Shown here piece after piece: positions 8,053-16,045 of a stretch of DNA of 54,805 bases (position 1 is its first letter; each line of letters begins with the position of its first letter). The notes beneath the pieces were generated by a model that was given only the letters and a program-made list of their open reading frames with translations, did no database searches and was not told the origin of the DNA. The DNA is from Nitrospiraceae bacterium (GTDB lineage Bacteria; Nitrospirota; Thermodesulfovibrionia; Thermodesulfovibrionales; UBA6898). The DNA is taken from NCBI GenBank assembly GCA_020347665.1, contig CP070737.1, forward strand, positions 902,041 through 956,845. Direction: 5' to 3'. The position numbers were made by a program, and so were the translations under genes.

Positions 8053-9090
8053 CTATAATACTTTCCACTGCTGCGGCATGAACACCCTTTCATAGGTCAT
8101 AAGCGCAAACCGGTCAGTCATTCCTGCTATAAAGTCACAGACCATTCGATTTCTGTTCAGCTTCTTTTCTTTCGGGATATCCCTGAAGACTTCCTCTATA
8201 TGGTCATGGTAGTACGCATAGAGATCAGTAAGGATCTTTTTTGCTTTTCTGAATTCGGTAATAAGTTTCGGGCTTTCATAAAAGTATTTATACAGGAAGT
8301 CCCGCAAGTCATATGTTGCTTCAGAGATTTCATCGCTCATTCGCAGGACTGCCAGATCTGTTTCACGTGAACGGTAGATGAAGTCCTTGACCATGGTATC
8401 AATGCGCTTTGCATGGGTATCTCCAAGCAGTTTCTTAATTCGTTTCGGTATGTCTGATTTCTTTATAATCTCAGCGCGGAGCGCATCGTCGAGGTCATGA
8501 TTAACATAGGCGATAATATCCGATACCCGCACAACCTGTCCCTCCAGTGTATCTGCGCGGTCCGATTTTTTTTCAGGCAATATCGTCCCCTTACCCTTGG
8601 AATGCCTGATAATACCATTTCGTACTTCATGGGTCAGGTTGAGTCCCTGTCCATTATGCTCCAGAAAGTCAACGACCCTGAGACTCTGCTTATAATGGTC
8701 AAAGCCCCCCGGATGAATCTCACGTAAGATTGCTTCTCCTGCATGACCAAAGGGGGTATGGCCGAGATCATGGCCCAATGCGACTGCTTCTGTAAGATCT
8801 TCATTCAGTCGCAATGCACGAGAAATAGTCCGTGCGATTTGAGAGACCTCGAGAACGTGCGTAAGCCGTGTCCTGTAGTGGTCTCCCTGCGGGGCGAGTA
8901 GTACCTGCGTCTTGTGTTTGAGTCTTCTGAATGCTTTTGAGTGAATAATCCGGTCTCTATCCCTCTGGAAAGCCGTTCTAATTTCCCCTTCTTTTTCGCT
9001 GACAGCGCGACCTTTTGTCTGCGAACTCCTGCAGGCACGTTTGTGGAGGAAGTTTTTCTCAAATTCCGCTGTCTGTTCCCGGATCGTCAT
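8053..9090 (-). CDS. dgt: Deoxyguanosinetriphosphate triphosphohydrolase-like protein
   Basis: An HD-superfamily dNTP triphosphohydrolase that cleaves dGTP or other dNTPs to the deoxynucleoside and triphosphate. The N-terminus has the family [21 protein letters not shown] segment, then the metal ligands in [15 protein letters not shown] and the HD motif in [15 protein letters not shown] later His/Asp pair sits in [14 protein letters not shown]. At 345 residues it belongs to the shorter dGTPase type 2 group rather than the E. coli Dgt length. It is separated by 110 bp from the UPF0158 gene upstream on the same strand. A parS-like sequence (8359-8374) lies inside the gene. Confidence 0.92.
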   Translation of the reverse strand: MTIREQTAEFEKNFLHKRACRSSQTKGRAVSEKEGEIRTAFQRDRDRIIHSKAFRRLKHKTQVLLAPQGDHYRTRLTHVLEVSQIARTISRALRLNEDLTEAVALGHDLGHTPFGHAGEAILREIHPGGFDHYKQSLRVVDFLEHNGQGLNLTHEVRNGIIRHSKGKGTILPEKKSDRADTLEGQVVRVSDIIAYVNHDLDDALRAEIIKKSDIPKRIKKLLGDTHAKRIDTMVKDFIYRSRETDLAVLRMSDEISEATYDLRDFLYKYFYESPKLITEFRKAKKILTDLYAYYHDHIEEVFRDIPKEKKLNRNRMVCDFIAGMTDRFALMTYERVFMPQQWKVL

Positions 9091-9200
9091 CGTATTGGTA
9101 AAATGATTTTATAACCTGCGATTTCAGGCGAACCATACACCTGCGAATGCAGCAATTCTGTTATCTGGACTATGACTGAACTATGCAAGGGATTCTTTTT

Positions 9201-9740
9201 TTATTCCTTTTCCAGCTCGGGCTTTATCCCAAGGCCCATTAACCATTGTTCGATATTCTTTCGGTTAGCCAGGGCATTAAAACCATACCATAATTTGCGT
9301 TCTTTCGGATAGGGATCCAGTGCATCTTTGAACCTTCTGAATGCACCCTTACCATTGAGAATAGTGATAAGTTGTTGCTTGAGATCCGTATGCCTGAGGT
9401 TTTGAGTGAATTCTTTCATTGCGGCGTAGCCATTTCCCTGTTCTCTTTCGGGTATTCTTACGAACCGGTGGCGGTCAAGGAGAAGGACCCTCAGAGCCAG
9501 TTCAATTTCCTCCTCCATCCAGTCAGGCATTTCAATGATTTCATCAAATTCTACTTCATCATAATCATACATGTCATCGTCATAAAATTCTTCGAGGATA
9601 TCCTGTGCCCGCTTCATGATGTCTACCGAAAGGATAACAACACGGCCGGTCTCAGTATCAAGAAAATATTCAAATGCCTCACGCTGCAGGTCTTCCATGG
9701 CCTTCTGTATTTCACTATAATCAATTGCGAGTTTCTTCAT
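9201..9740 (-). CDS. UPF0158 family protein
   Basis: A 179-residue acidic protein matching the uncharacterised UPF0158 family. Features that support it are a strongly acidic stretch (EEFYDDDMYDYDEVEFDE), then IPEREQGNGYAAMKEF, and a C-terminal FKDALDPYPKERKLWYGF segment with conserved aromatic residues. No catalytic motif is obvious. Its start overlaps the end of the murU::amgK fusion by 20 bp, so it is translated from the same message. It is the last gene of the parA-to-UPF0158 array. The function is unknown; the context suggests some link to cell-wall recycling or segregation. Confidence 0.8.
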   Translation of the reverse strand: MKKLAIDYSEIQKAMEDLQREAFEYFLDTETGRVVILSVDIMKRAQDILEEFYDDDMYDYDEVEFDEIIEMPDWMEEEIELALRVLLLDRHRFVRIPEREQGNGYAAMKEFTQNLRHTDLKQQLITILNGKGAFRRFKDALDPYPKERKLWYGFNALANRKNIEQWLMGLGIKPELEKE

Positions 9741-11658
9741 TGCAGTTGATTACCAGTTCATACAGTTCTGGATATATTTTCTTTACTGAGGTAATTTCAT
9801 CCAGCAAGTATACGAGTGCACGTGGCACATAGTTCATAAAATAGTTTTTGCCTTTTATACGCGAAAGAAAAGCATAAGCCCCGAGCGCCTGCATATGCCG
9901 CTGCAATCTGCAGGGAAGAAGGCTCTGTGTAAACATATATTCGTCAAAACGATCATCCCGTGCATTATCCATTTCTTTGAGGTAGTAATCCATCAGACAC
10001 ATTCGCATATCATCGTTCAAACAGTAATAAGGATCCCAGAGTAATGATACAATATCATAAGCAGGAGGCCCCATTCGTGCACCCTGGTAATCGAGTATCC
10101 GTATGTCATCCTTACTGGTGATCATGATATTCTGCGACTGGAAATCCCTGTGGAGCACCGATTTGGCGAAGGCATCAACCGTCTGAGCGAGATGATTGCA
10201 TTCGTCGTCAAGACGGCTCTCGTTTCGAGGGGTAAGACCCTTTACACCTCTCACGAACTGCTCGATAAAATAGGCAGTCTCCCACCTGAAGTGTTCGCGG
10301 TCAAAAAGCCTGGTGTGTAGTTCAGGACACTCTCTGCTCTTGGCTGTAACCGTTGTGTGTATAACAACCAATACATCAAGGATAGTTTTGTAGGTCTGTT
10401 CCACGATATCAGGATCTTTTTTGCACTGTAACCATGCAAAGAGGGTTGTATCTCCGACATCTTCGAATAACGCCAGCTGATTCCCGGGATCAGAGGCAAT
10501 GAGCGCAGGTACCGGTACATCATATTTTCTGAAGAATGAAGTGAACAGCAGGTGCCTCTGATAATCAGGATCAGCATCAGAGCATTTCATGAGTACGGCT
10601 GATCTGTCACCCACACGGATCCGGTAATAGATACGGTCTGAACCGCCGGAACCAATGAAACGTACTACTGGTTCATGCGGCCGTGTTTTTATGAAGTTCC
10701 TTACCATGGGGATTGAGAGAATATCATGGTAATTATTTAACATAATATATGGCATTTTAATATCAACACGAAAGGTCGGGCCTGCGATAATGTTTTCCAG
10801 TGAAGCATCAGTTTTGGTAGTGAATCCGGGAAGCAGGATACTGTCCCTGATCATGGTTCTGCCGGCAAGATGCACTCCCTCTTCAATCGCCGCATAACCT
10901 TCATAGGTGACTGCACTGCATTTGGCTGAAGGATGCACATATAACGCTGAACCGCTTTTCTGTAAGTACTGGAACACGGTTGCTGCGTACGATTCCGGGG
11001 TGCCGATATCACGCCACTCGCCTCCGGTACAATCCATGGTACCCACTTTATGATGCAGTTCAATCGCTTTATTCCAGTACTCGATGATACTGTACGTTCC
11101 GACCGGGAGCAGATCCAGAAACAGAGGGGAATACACTGCTATACCCGTAAAAGAAACATGCCGAAGCGTATGGTCAGGCCCTGAACTCCTCTTCCCGATA
11201 CTGTTCACGCTCCCGTCTTTATGAATCCATACGCTTTTGTATTTTGGATATTCATGTATTGCAAGGGTCACGACATTACCTTCGGACAGATGTTTTTCTA
11301 CAAGCAGATCAAGGGGTATGTCCGTGATGATATCTGCGTTATGCACAAGAAAGACTGATTGCCCGAGAAGAGAAGCGGCATTTTTCAAAGCACCTCCGGT
11401 TCCAAGCAGTGTTTTTTCAGGAAAGCAGAGTACCTTCTCGGCGTAACATGATCCATTGATCCACGTTTGAACAGCAGAACGGTTATGATGAAGATTAATG
11501 CCGATGCGCTGGACCGGAAGGGTGGAAATCCGGTCCAGAATTCTCTCAAGTGCTGGTTTGCCAAGAATGGGCAGCAGTGGCTTCGGAATGTGATCTGAGA
11601 TAGGTCTCACCCGTTCCCCTAACCCTGCGGCTAAGATAAAAGCATGTATTTTTCCCAC
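9721..11658 (-). CDS. Fused MurU-like nucleotidyltransferase and AmgK-like sugar kinase
   Basis: A 645-residue two-enzyme fusion. Residues 1 to about 230 are a sugar-phosphate nucleotidyltransferase with LAAGLGERVRPISDHIPKPL and the metal site HNADII. Residues 235-300 look like left-handed beta-helix turns. Residues about 310-645 are an aminoglycoside-phosphotransferase-type kinase with HRDFQSQNIM (catalytic loop) and ILDYQGARMGPPAYDIVSLL, which closely resembles AmgK. In Pseudomonas AmgK makes MurNAc 1-phosphate and MurU makes UDP-MurNAc, bypassing de novo synthesis. A hexose-1-phosphate pathway is an alternative, but the neighbouring namZ favours MurNAc. Start is a GTG overlapping the namZ stop by one base, which implies coupled translation. 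Confidence 0.82.
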   Translation of the reverse strand: MGKIHAFILAAGLGERVRPISDHIPKPLLPILGKPALERILDRISTLPVQRIGINLHHNRSAVQTWINGSCYAEKVLCFPEKTLLGTGGALKNAASLLGQSVFLVHNADIITDIPLDLLVEKHLSEGNVVTLAIHEYPKYKSVWIHKDGSVNSIGKRSSGPDHTLRHVSFTGIAVYSPLFLDLLPVGTYSIIEYWNKAIELHHKVGTMDCTGGEWRDIGTPESYAATVFQYLQKSGSALYVHPSAKCSAVTYEGYAAIEEGVHLAGRTMIRDSILLPGFTTKTDASLENIIAGPTFRVDIKMPYIMLNNYHDILSIPMVRNFIKTRPHEPVVRFIGSGGSDRIYYRIRVGDRSAVLMKCSDADPDYQRHLLFTSFFRKYDVPVPALIASDPGNQLALFEDVGDTTLFAWLQCKKDPDIVEQTYKTILDVLVVIHTTVTAKSRECPELHTRLFDREHFRWETAYFIEQFVRGVKGLTPRNESRLDDECNHLAQTVDAFAKSVLHRDFQSQNIMITSKDDIRILDYQGARMGPPAYDIVSLLWDPYYCLNDDMRMCLMDYYLKEMDNARDDRFDEYMFTQSLLPCRLQRHMQALGAYAFLSRIKGKNYFMNYVPRALVYLLDEITSVKKIYPELYELVINCNEETRN

Positions 11659-12836
11659 TAGTATAAAAGATATTTTCTTCTCGTATTTTTGTCAAATTGC
11701 CTGAGTGATGTATTCCACCACGATTCCATAACGTTCAGAGGAACCATGTCGATTATCTCTGTGCGCAGTCGGTCTGTTCCAGCAAGGATATCGATCGGAA
11801 GCAAGGTATGTTCGTATTCGTACGGCGGCTTCTTCCAAATGAAGTGATCTGTATATAGTTCATAGATACTTTGCAAAACCGCTACTGCGGTTTTGAATGG
11901 TTTGTAGCGCGATCTGTCAGTAATATGAATCTGCGCTCCGCCGCAGAGCTGTTCAGCATGTTTATGAAACATTGGCGAAAAATAATGAGGACGGAATGAG
12001 ACCCCGGGCAGCCTGAACACGCTCAATCTTTGTATGAGCACGTCTGGATCAATAAAAGGAGCCCCGAATATTTCAAAGGGACGTGTCGTGCCTCGCCCTT
12101 CGCTGATGTTGGTTGCCTCAAGAAGGCACATCCCAGGATAGACGGTTGCCGTGTCCAGCGCTGGCATATTGGGTGAAGGGGGTACCCAGGGAAGATACGT
12201 TTCATCAAACCACGCATCACGCGACCATCCTTTCATGGTAACAATTTCAAGGTGCAGGTCTTGATAGAATACGTCCCTCAGATATCGGGCAATTTCACCA
12301 ATCGTCATGCCATGACGAACGGGCAGCGGATGCATACCAACAAAAGAACTAAATTCAGGATCAAGTACCGGACCTTCTATCTTGATGCCTCCGAGAGGAT
12401 TTGGTCTGTCGAGTATCACAACGGTTTTTTGCAGTGCTTCACAGGCATCCATAACAAGGGCCATCGTCCAGATATAGGTATAATACCGGGTACCAATATC
12501 CTGCAGATCAATCACCATAACATCTATATTTTCTAACATTTGCGGGTTGGGCTTACGGGTTTTTCCGTAGAGGCTGATCACGGGCAATCCCGTTTTCGTA
12601 TGGCGGTATCCCTCCCATTCGATCATATTATCCTGGGTTTCACCCTTCAAGCCATGCTGGGGGCCAAAGAGGGTCTTTACGGTGAATATTCTTTTTTTCA
12701 GGAAGATGTCGAGTGCATGATTAAATCTGCTGGTTATTGATGCAGGGTGTATTACAAGACCGATCCTGGCACCTGAAAATTTTCTGAATGTAGAGCTGTT
12801 GACGAGCTCAAGCCCGATTTTAAGGTCTGCCTTCAC
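11658..12836 (-). CDS. namZ: Exo-beta-N-acetylmuramidase NamZ family (DUF1343)
   Basis: The 392-residue protein matches the DUF1343/NamZ family (formerly YbbC), which removes non-reducing terminal MurNAc from peptidoglycan fragments. Family segments seen are GTRYYTYIWTMALVMDA, LDRPNPLGG, PVRHGMTIGEIARYL, the WVPPSPNMPALDTA block and SEGRGTTRPFEIFGAPF. Characterised NamZ proteins are exported, but this one begins MKADLKIGLE and has no signal peptide. The upstream gene stops only 18 bp before the start, leaving no room for one. It probably works in the cytoplasm on imported muropeptides. Its stop codon overlaps the start of the murU::amgK fusion, which would use its product. Confidence 0.88.
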   Translation of the reverse strand: MKADLKIGLELVNSSTFRKFSGARIGLVIHPASITSRFNHALDIFLKKRIFTVKTLFGPQHGLKGETQDNMIEWEGYRHTKTGLPVISLYGKTRKPNPQMLENIDVMVIDLQDIGTRYYTYIWTMALVMDACEALQKTVVILDRPNPLGGIKIEGPVLDPEFSSFVGMHPLPVRHGMTIGEIARYLRDVFYQDLHLEIVTMKGWSRDAWFDETYLPWVPPSPNMPALDTATVYPGMCLLEATNISEGRGTTRPFEIFGAPFIDPDVLIQRLSVFRLPGVSFRPHYFSPMFHKHAEQLCGGAQIHITDRSRYKPFKTAVAVLQSIYELYTDHFIWKKPPYEYEHTLLPIDILAGTDRLRTEIIDMVPLNVMESWWNTSLRQFDKNTRRKYLLY

Positions 12837-12854
12837 TGAGAAAGCGGCTGGCGG

Positions 12855-13388
12855 CTACTCCAGAAGAATATCACGGAGTTCCATGGTTAAGTTTTTCTGT
12901 ATCTGCACTTTATTCTCAGGGAGGATTTCTATGAGCTTTACGTCATCCCGCTTTTTGATATCACTTATGATTCCTGTACCCTTGTCGGCAATTGACGCAA
13001 TAACAGGCAGTTCAGAATCCAGGAGTTCATCCATGAACTTGCCAAATTTCTTTGATTTACATTCTATTTTTCCGATTTCATCTATGATATAGAGCCCTTT
13101 CTTTTTGTCTCTCATAAAAATATCAATCAGAAATGTGTCAAATCCCCTGATATTTAGCTTATATTTGCCCACACGATGTTTGGATTTGAGTGTAATATGA
13201 GCCAAAATAATACTGTCTCCATAAAGGCTTACTGCGTTATAGCCGGTCTTTATCCCATCTTCCTTAATATCCTCAGTGTAGAAACCTGCGGGATTAAATT
13301 CCTTGAAGATTTCTGCAAGTCTTTTGATTAGCGCTGTTTTTCCAACGCCCGGCAGTCCTGTGATGAGAATATTCTTTACATAATTCAT
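12855..13388 (-). CDS. THEP1-type nucleoside-triphosphatase (NTPase_1 family)
   Basis: A 177-residue P-loop NTPase. The Walker A motif is GLPGVGKT near the N-terminus, followed by the family segment GFYTEDIKEDGIKTGY, and the Walker B region is LYIIDEIGKIE. This is the pattern of the THEP1 family (archaeal and bacterial nucleoside-triphosphatases with broad NTP use, role in cells unclear). The start overlaps the parB stop by 4 bp and namZ begins 18 bp later, so it is inside the same operon. Why an NTPase of this kind should sit between parB and namZ is not known. Confidence 0.87.
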   Translation of the reverse strand: MNYVKNILITGLPGVGKTALIKRLAEIFKEFNPAGFYTEDIKEDGIKTGYNAVSLYGDSIILAHITLKSKHRVGKYKLNIRGFDTFLIDIFMRDKKKGLYIIDEIGKIECKSKKFGKFMDELLDSELPVIASIADKGTGIISDIKKRDDVKLIEILPENKVQIQKNLTMELRDILLE

Positions 13389-14206
13389 CTTAAAAGGATC
13401 TCCAGCAGTCTGTCCAATTCATCGAGTGAATAATATTCTATCTCCAATTTACCTCCTCTATTCCCCTTATGGTGGAGCCGGACCTTTGTTCCCAAATGTT
13501 TAATCAATTTCTGTTCAAGTGAAAGGACTTCTGGATTTTTCTTGGGAATTACCTTGTGAGGTCTTTTTTGCTTATTTACAAGCGATTCTGTTTCTCGTAC
13601 ACTTAATCCTTTTCTTATTATCTTTCTGGCAACATCTATCTGCTCTGCACGTCCTTCTATTGCCAGGAGAGCTCGAGCATGGCCCATGCTGAGCGCCCCG
13701 CTGTATATCATCTTTTTGACCTCATCAGTCAGCTTTAGTAGTCTCAGGTAATTTGCTATAGTTGCCCGTTCTTTGCCCACTTTCGTTGCAAGTTCTTCCT
13801 GGGATAAATTAAAGTCCTTGATCAGCCGTCTAAATGCCTCTGCAGCTTCTATCGGATTAAGATCTTCTCTTTGAATATTCTCTATAAGTGCTATTTCCAG
13901 AGAATCTTTAGACGCCACGTTCTTGATAAGGGCGGGAATCTTCTTCATCTCTGCAAGCATGGCAGCCCTCCATCGGCGCTCACCTGTAATGAGCGAAAAT
14001 GTGCCGTCTCCGGTTCTTGAGACAATAATGGGCTGAAGGATCCCCCTTTCCTTTATTGATGCAGAAAGCCCCTGGAGGCCCTTTTCATTGAAGATCTTGC
14101 GAGGCTGAAGTTTTCCCGGTCGAACTCGATCAACATCTATCTGTATTACTTCTTCTCCCTTGCCAGGGATGAGAGAGTCAAGCCCTTTGCCTAACGCCGT
14201 TTTCAT
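13385..14206 (-). CDS. parB: Chromosome partitioning protein ParB (Spo0J)
   Basis: ParB binds parS, uses CTP to form a sliding clamp and stimulates ParA. The 273-residue protein starts KTALGKGLDSLIPG, as chromosomal ParB proteins do. It has the CTP/arginine-rich motif region ITGERRWRAAMLA, then IENIQREDLNPIEAAEAF, a helix-turn-helix (LSQEELATKVGKERATIANYLRLL) and a C-terminal dimerisation domain. An upstream in-frame start at 14299 is possible, but the ATG at 14206 has a strong ribosome binding site (AAAGGAG) and matches the family. It overlaps the end of parA by 29 bp and the start of the NTPase gene by 4 bp. Confidence 0.95.
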   Translation of the reverse strand: MKTALGKGLDSLIPGKGEEVIQIDVDRVRPGKLQPRKIFNEKGLQGLSASIKERGILQPIIVSRTGDGTFSLITGERRWRAAMLAEMKKIPALIKNVASKDSLEIALIENIQREDLNPIEAAEAFRRLIKDFNLSQEELATKVGKERATIANYLRLLKLTDEVKKMIYSGALSMGHARALLAIEGRAEQIDVARKIIRKGLSVRETESLVNKQKRPHKVIPKKNPEVLSLEQKLIKHLGTKVRLHHKGNRGGKLEIEYYSLDELDRLLEILLR

Positions 14207-14960
14207 GCAAAATCTCCTTTGCCAATGATAGGTAGCTCTCAGCACCCCGTGAACGTATGTCATAGAGAAAAATCGGCTTGCCATGACTCGGGGCTTCACC
14301 CAAGGCTACGTTTCTGGGAATTACGGTCTGGTACACTTTATCACCGAAATGTTTTCTGATCTCGGACGCAACCTGATGTGAAAGACTGTTCCTGGTATCA
14401 AACATCGTTAATACGATGCCCTCTATGTCCAGACCAGGATTGAAAGATCGTCTTATGAGCCGTATGGTCTGCGTCAGGAGGCCCAATCCTTCAAGAGCAT
14501 AATACTCGCACTGGACCGGTACGATGACTGATTCAGCAGCAACCAGTGCATTTAATGTCAGGAGGCCGAGGGATGGAGGGCAGTCTATGAATATATAGCG
14601 GTAAGAGTCCCTGATTTCAGAGAGGGCAGAAGAAAGTATTGATTCACGTTCTTCACGAGCTATTAATTCTATTTCAGCCCCCAAAAGATCGATACTTGAT
14701 GAAACGATCGAGAGGTGATCAACAGATGTATCAAGAATAGCATCACTCACAGAGCTATTGCCAGCGAGAATTTCATAAAGGGTATGCACCGGACTATCTC
14801 TGGAAATTCCCAAGCCTGATGTTGAATTGCCTTGGGGATCTATGTCAAGCAGCAAAATGCGTTCTCCTGACAGGGCAAGAGAGGCAGCAAGATTCACTGC
14901 GGTAGTTGTCTTTCCGACACCACCTTTCTGGTTTGCTATGGCTACAATCTTGCTCATCAT
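14178..14960 (-). CDS. parA: Chromosome partitioning ATPase ParA (Soj)
   Basis: A 260-residue ParA/MinD-family ATPase with the deviant Walker A motif KGGVGKTTT preceded by ANQ, Walker A-prime and B region (LLLDIDPQGN, FIDCPPSLG), and the DNA-binding basic C-terminal half. The short N-terminus is of the chromosomal Soj type without a helix-turn-helix extension. It is the first gene of a tight array running to UPF0158. The ATG has no Shine-Dalgarno sequence and lies 13 bp after a perfect extended -10 box, so the leader should be only a few nucleotides long. The parS site lies about 85 bp upstream. Confidence 0.95.
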   Translation of the reverse strand: MMSKIVAIANQKGGVGKTTTAVNLAASLALSGERILLLDIDPQGNSTSGLGISRDSPVHTLYEILAGNSSVSDAILDTSVDHLSIVSSSIDLLGAEIELIAREERESILSSALSEIRDSYRYIFIDCPPSLGLLTLNALVAAESVIVPVQCEYYALEGLGLLTQTIRLIRRSFNPGLDIEGIVLTMFDTRNSLSHQVASEIRKHFGDKVYQTVIPRNVALGEAPSHGKPIFLYDIRSRGAESYLSLAKEILHENGVRQRA

Positions 14961-14973
14961 TTAAGGGTACCGT

Positions 14974-15002
14974 ATTATAGCACGCTTTTGCATAATTGTA
15001 AG
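14974..15002 (-). promoter_or_regulatory. Candidate promoter of the parA operon
   Basis: On the minus strand there is CTTACA (15002-14997), a 17 bp spacer and TGCTATAAT, a perfect -10 (14979-14974) with TGn extension. The parA ATG at 14960 is 13 bp after the -10, so the predicted 5' leader is about 6-7 nt, too short for a ribosome binding site. parS lies 42 bp upstream of the -35. Confidence 0.6.
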
Positions 15003-15043
15003 GGTATTTTTTCCAATAATGCCGCTGAAAAAACGATAGTATT

Positions 15044-15059
15044 TGTTCCACGTGGAACA
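15044..15059. other. parS centromere site (ParB binding)
   Basis: The 16 bp palindrome TGTTCCACGTGGAACA is a perfect match to the bacterial chromosomal parS consensus. It lies 84 bp upstream of parA, the usual kind of place for chromosomal parS. It implies that this region is near the replication origin, although no origin was recognised here. Confidence 0.95.
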
Positions 15060-15317
15060 TTATAAAAAAACATTTTAAATTCAGCATGTTATAAAGGATT
15101 TGGGGTACTCCAGAGTGAACCAGAAAGAGTGTTTATGGAGAAAAAACTTTTCAGTGGCATAGCCGCTTGAATAAAAAAGGAGTAATAATGAGATATAGTT
15201 AGCTATAATTAGAAAATAAAAGAAAAGATCAACTATATACTGATATTTATCTCCTTATATATTTATTGATAAAATTCAACAAAAAAAAGGAGATTTCAGA
15301 AAAAAGTTAAAAGAGAA
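15060..15317. other. AT-rich intergenic region between GT2 gene and parS
   Basis: About 260 bp without a gene, very AT-rich from about 15165 on. It contains several short purine-rich AAGGAG-like stretches. One, AAAAAGGAG before ATG at about 15188, opens only a four-codon frame. A small inverted repeat (TATAG, TTAG, CTATA) occurs near 15197. I looked for DnaA boxes (TTATCCACA and close variants) and saw none, so an origin is not supported here. Confidence 0.5.
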
Positions 15318-16040
15318 TCAATGATATCTATTGAGAAGCCAGAACAGCCTGATCTTTATGAGGTCGATCAGCATGAAAAAAGGATCTCTCAAGAGACGCA
15401 CTTTAGAATCCGGAGCATGGAACCACCGTACTGGTACTTCCTCAATGGTATATCCTTTTCTTTCAGCAAGAAAAAGGATTTCAACATCAAAACTGAAGCC
15501 AGTAATACGACTGATCATGAAGAGTTTTCTGGCGATTTCGCCCTTAAAGAGTTTAAACCCGCACTGGGTATCCGCTATACTGCGTATGAGAAGCAGTCTG
15601 ACAATAACATTAAATATCTTTCCCATCCCCTCCCGGTACCACGGTTGACGGACCTGAATATCTGACGAAGAAAGCTTCCGTGATCCAATAGCTATGTCGC
15701 ATCCTCTCTGGATAAATGGCATCAGCTTTTCTATTTCGCTAAGAGGTGTAGACAGATCAGCATCAGAAACCAGCACAAGGTCACCGCTTGAAGAAAGAAT
15801 ACCCTGTTTGATTGCATGCCCTTTTCCCACATTTGGTGGCGAATTATGGATAAGACGGAGACTGCCGATCGACTCTGCGAGGTTTTCAACGATGGCTCTG
15901 GTGTCATCTGTACTGCCATCATCAACAACGATTATCTCATAGGTTTTAAATGAATTACTGAAATAGGTATTAATCCGTTCAAGGGCAGATGATATCCGTG
16001 ACGCTTCGTCAAAAGCCGGGACGATTACGGAAATATCCAT
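15318..16040 (-). CDS. Family 2 glycosyltransferase, polyprenyl-phosphate sugar synthase-like
   Basis: A 240-residue GT-A glycosyltransferase resembling dolichyl/undecaprenyl-phosphate glucosyl- or mannosyltransferases (Alg5/DPM1-like). Motifs are the start SVIVPAFDEA, VVDDGSTDDT, GKGHAIKQG, the metal site VSDADLSTP, GSRKL and the late DTQCGFKLF block. It has no C-terminal membrane anchor, so it would work at the inner face of the membrane. Such lipid-linked sugars feed GT-C enzymes, and two polytopic GT-C-like proteins are encoded a few genes upstream on the same strand. Use in pilus or surface glycosylation is therefore a reasonable inference. It begins 5 bp after the AAA ATPase gene. Confidence 0.88.
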   Translation of the reverse strand: MDISVIVPAFDEASRISSALERINTYFSNSFKTYEIIVVDDGSTDDTRAIVENLAESIGSLRLIHNSPPNVGKGHAIKQGILSSSGDLVLVSDADLSTPLSEIEKLMPFIQRGCDIAIGSRKLSSSDIQVRQPWYREGMGKIFNVIVRLLLIRSIADTQCGFKLFKGEIARKLFMISRITGFSFDVEILFLAERKGYTIEEVPVRWFHAPDSKVRLLRDPFFMLIDLIKIRLFWLLNRYH

Positions 16041-16045
16041 CTAAA

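Noticed and set aside
14961-15317. A replication origin in the AT-rich gap next to parS
   Set aside because: No DnaA-box cluster (TTATCCACA or near variants) was seen, and dnaA, dnaN, rpmH and gidB are not adjacent.
15321-15665. Plus-strand frames opposite the family 2 glycosyltransferase
   Set aside because: They mirror a well-supported glycosyltransferase and show no motif of their own.
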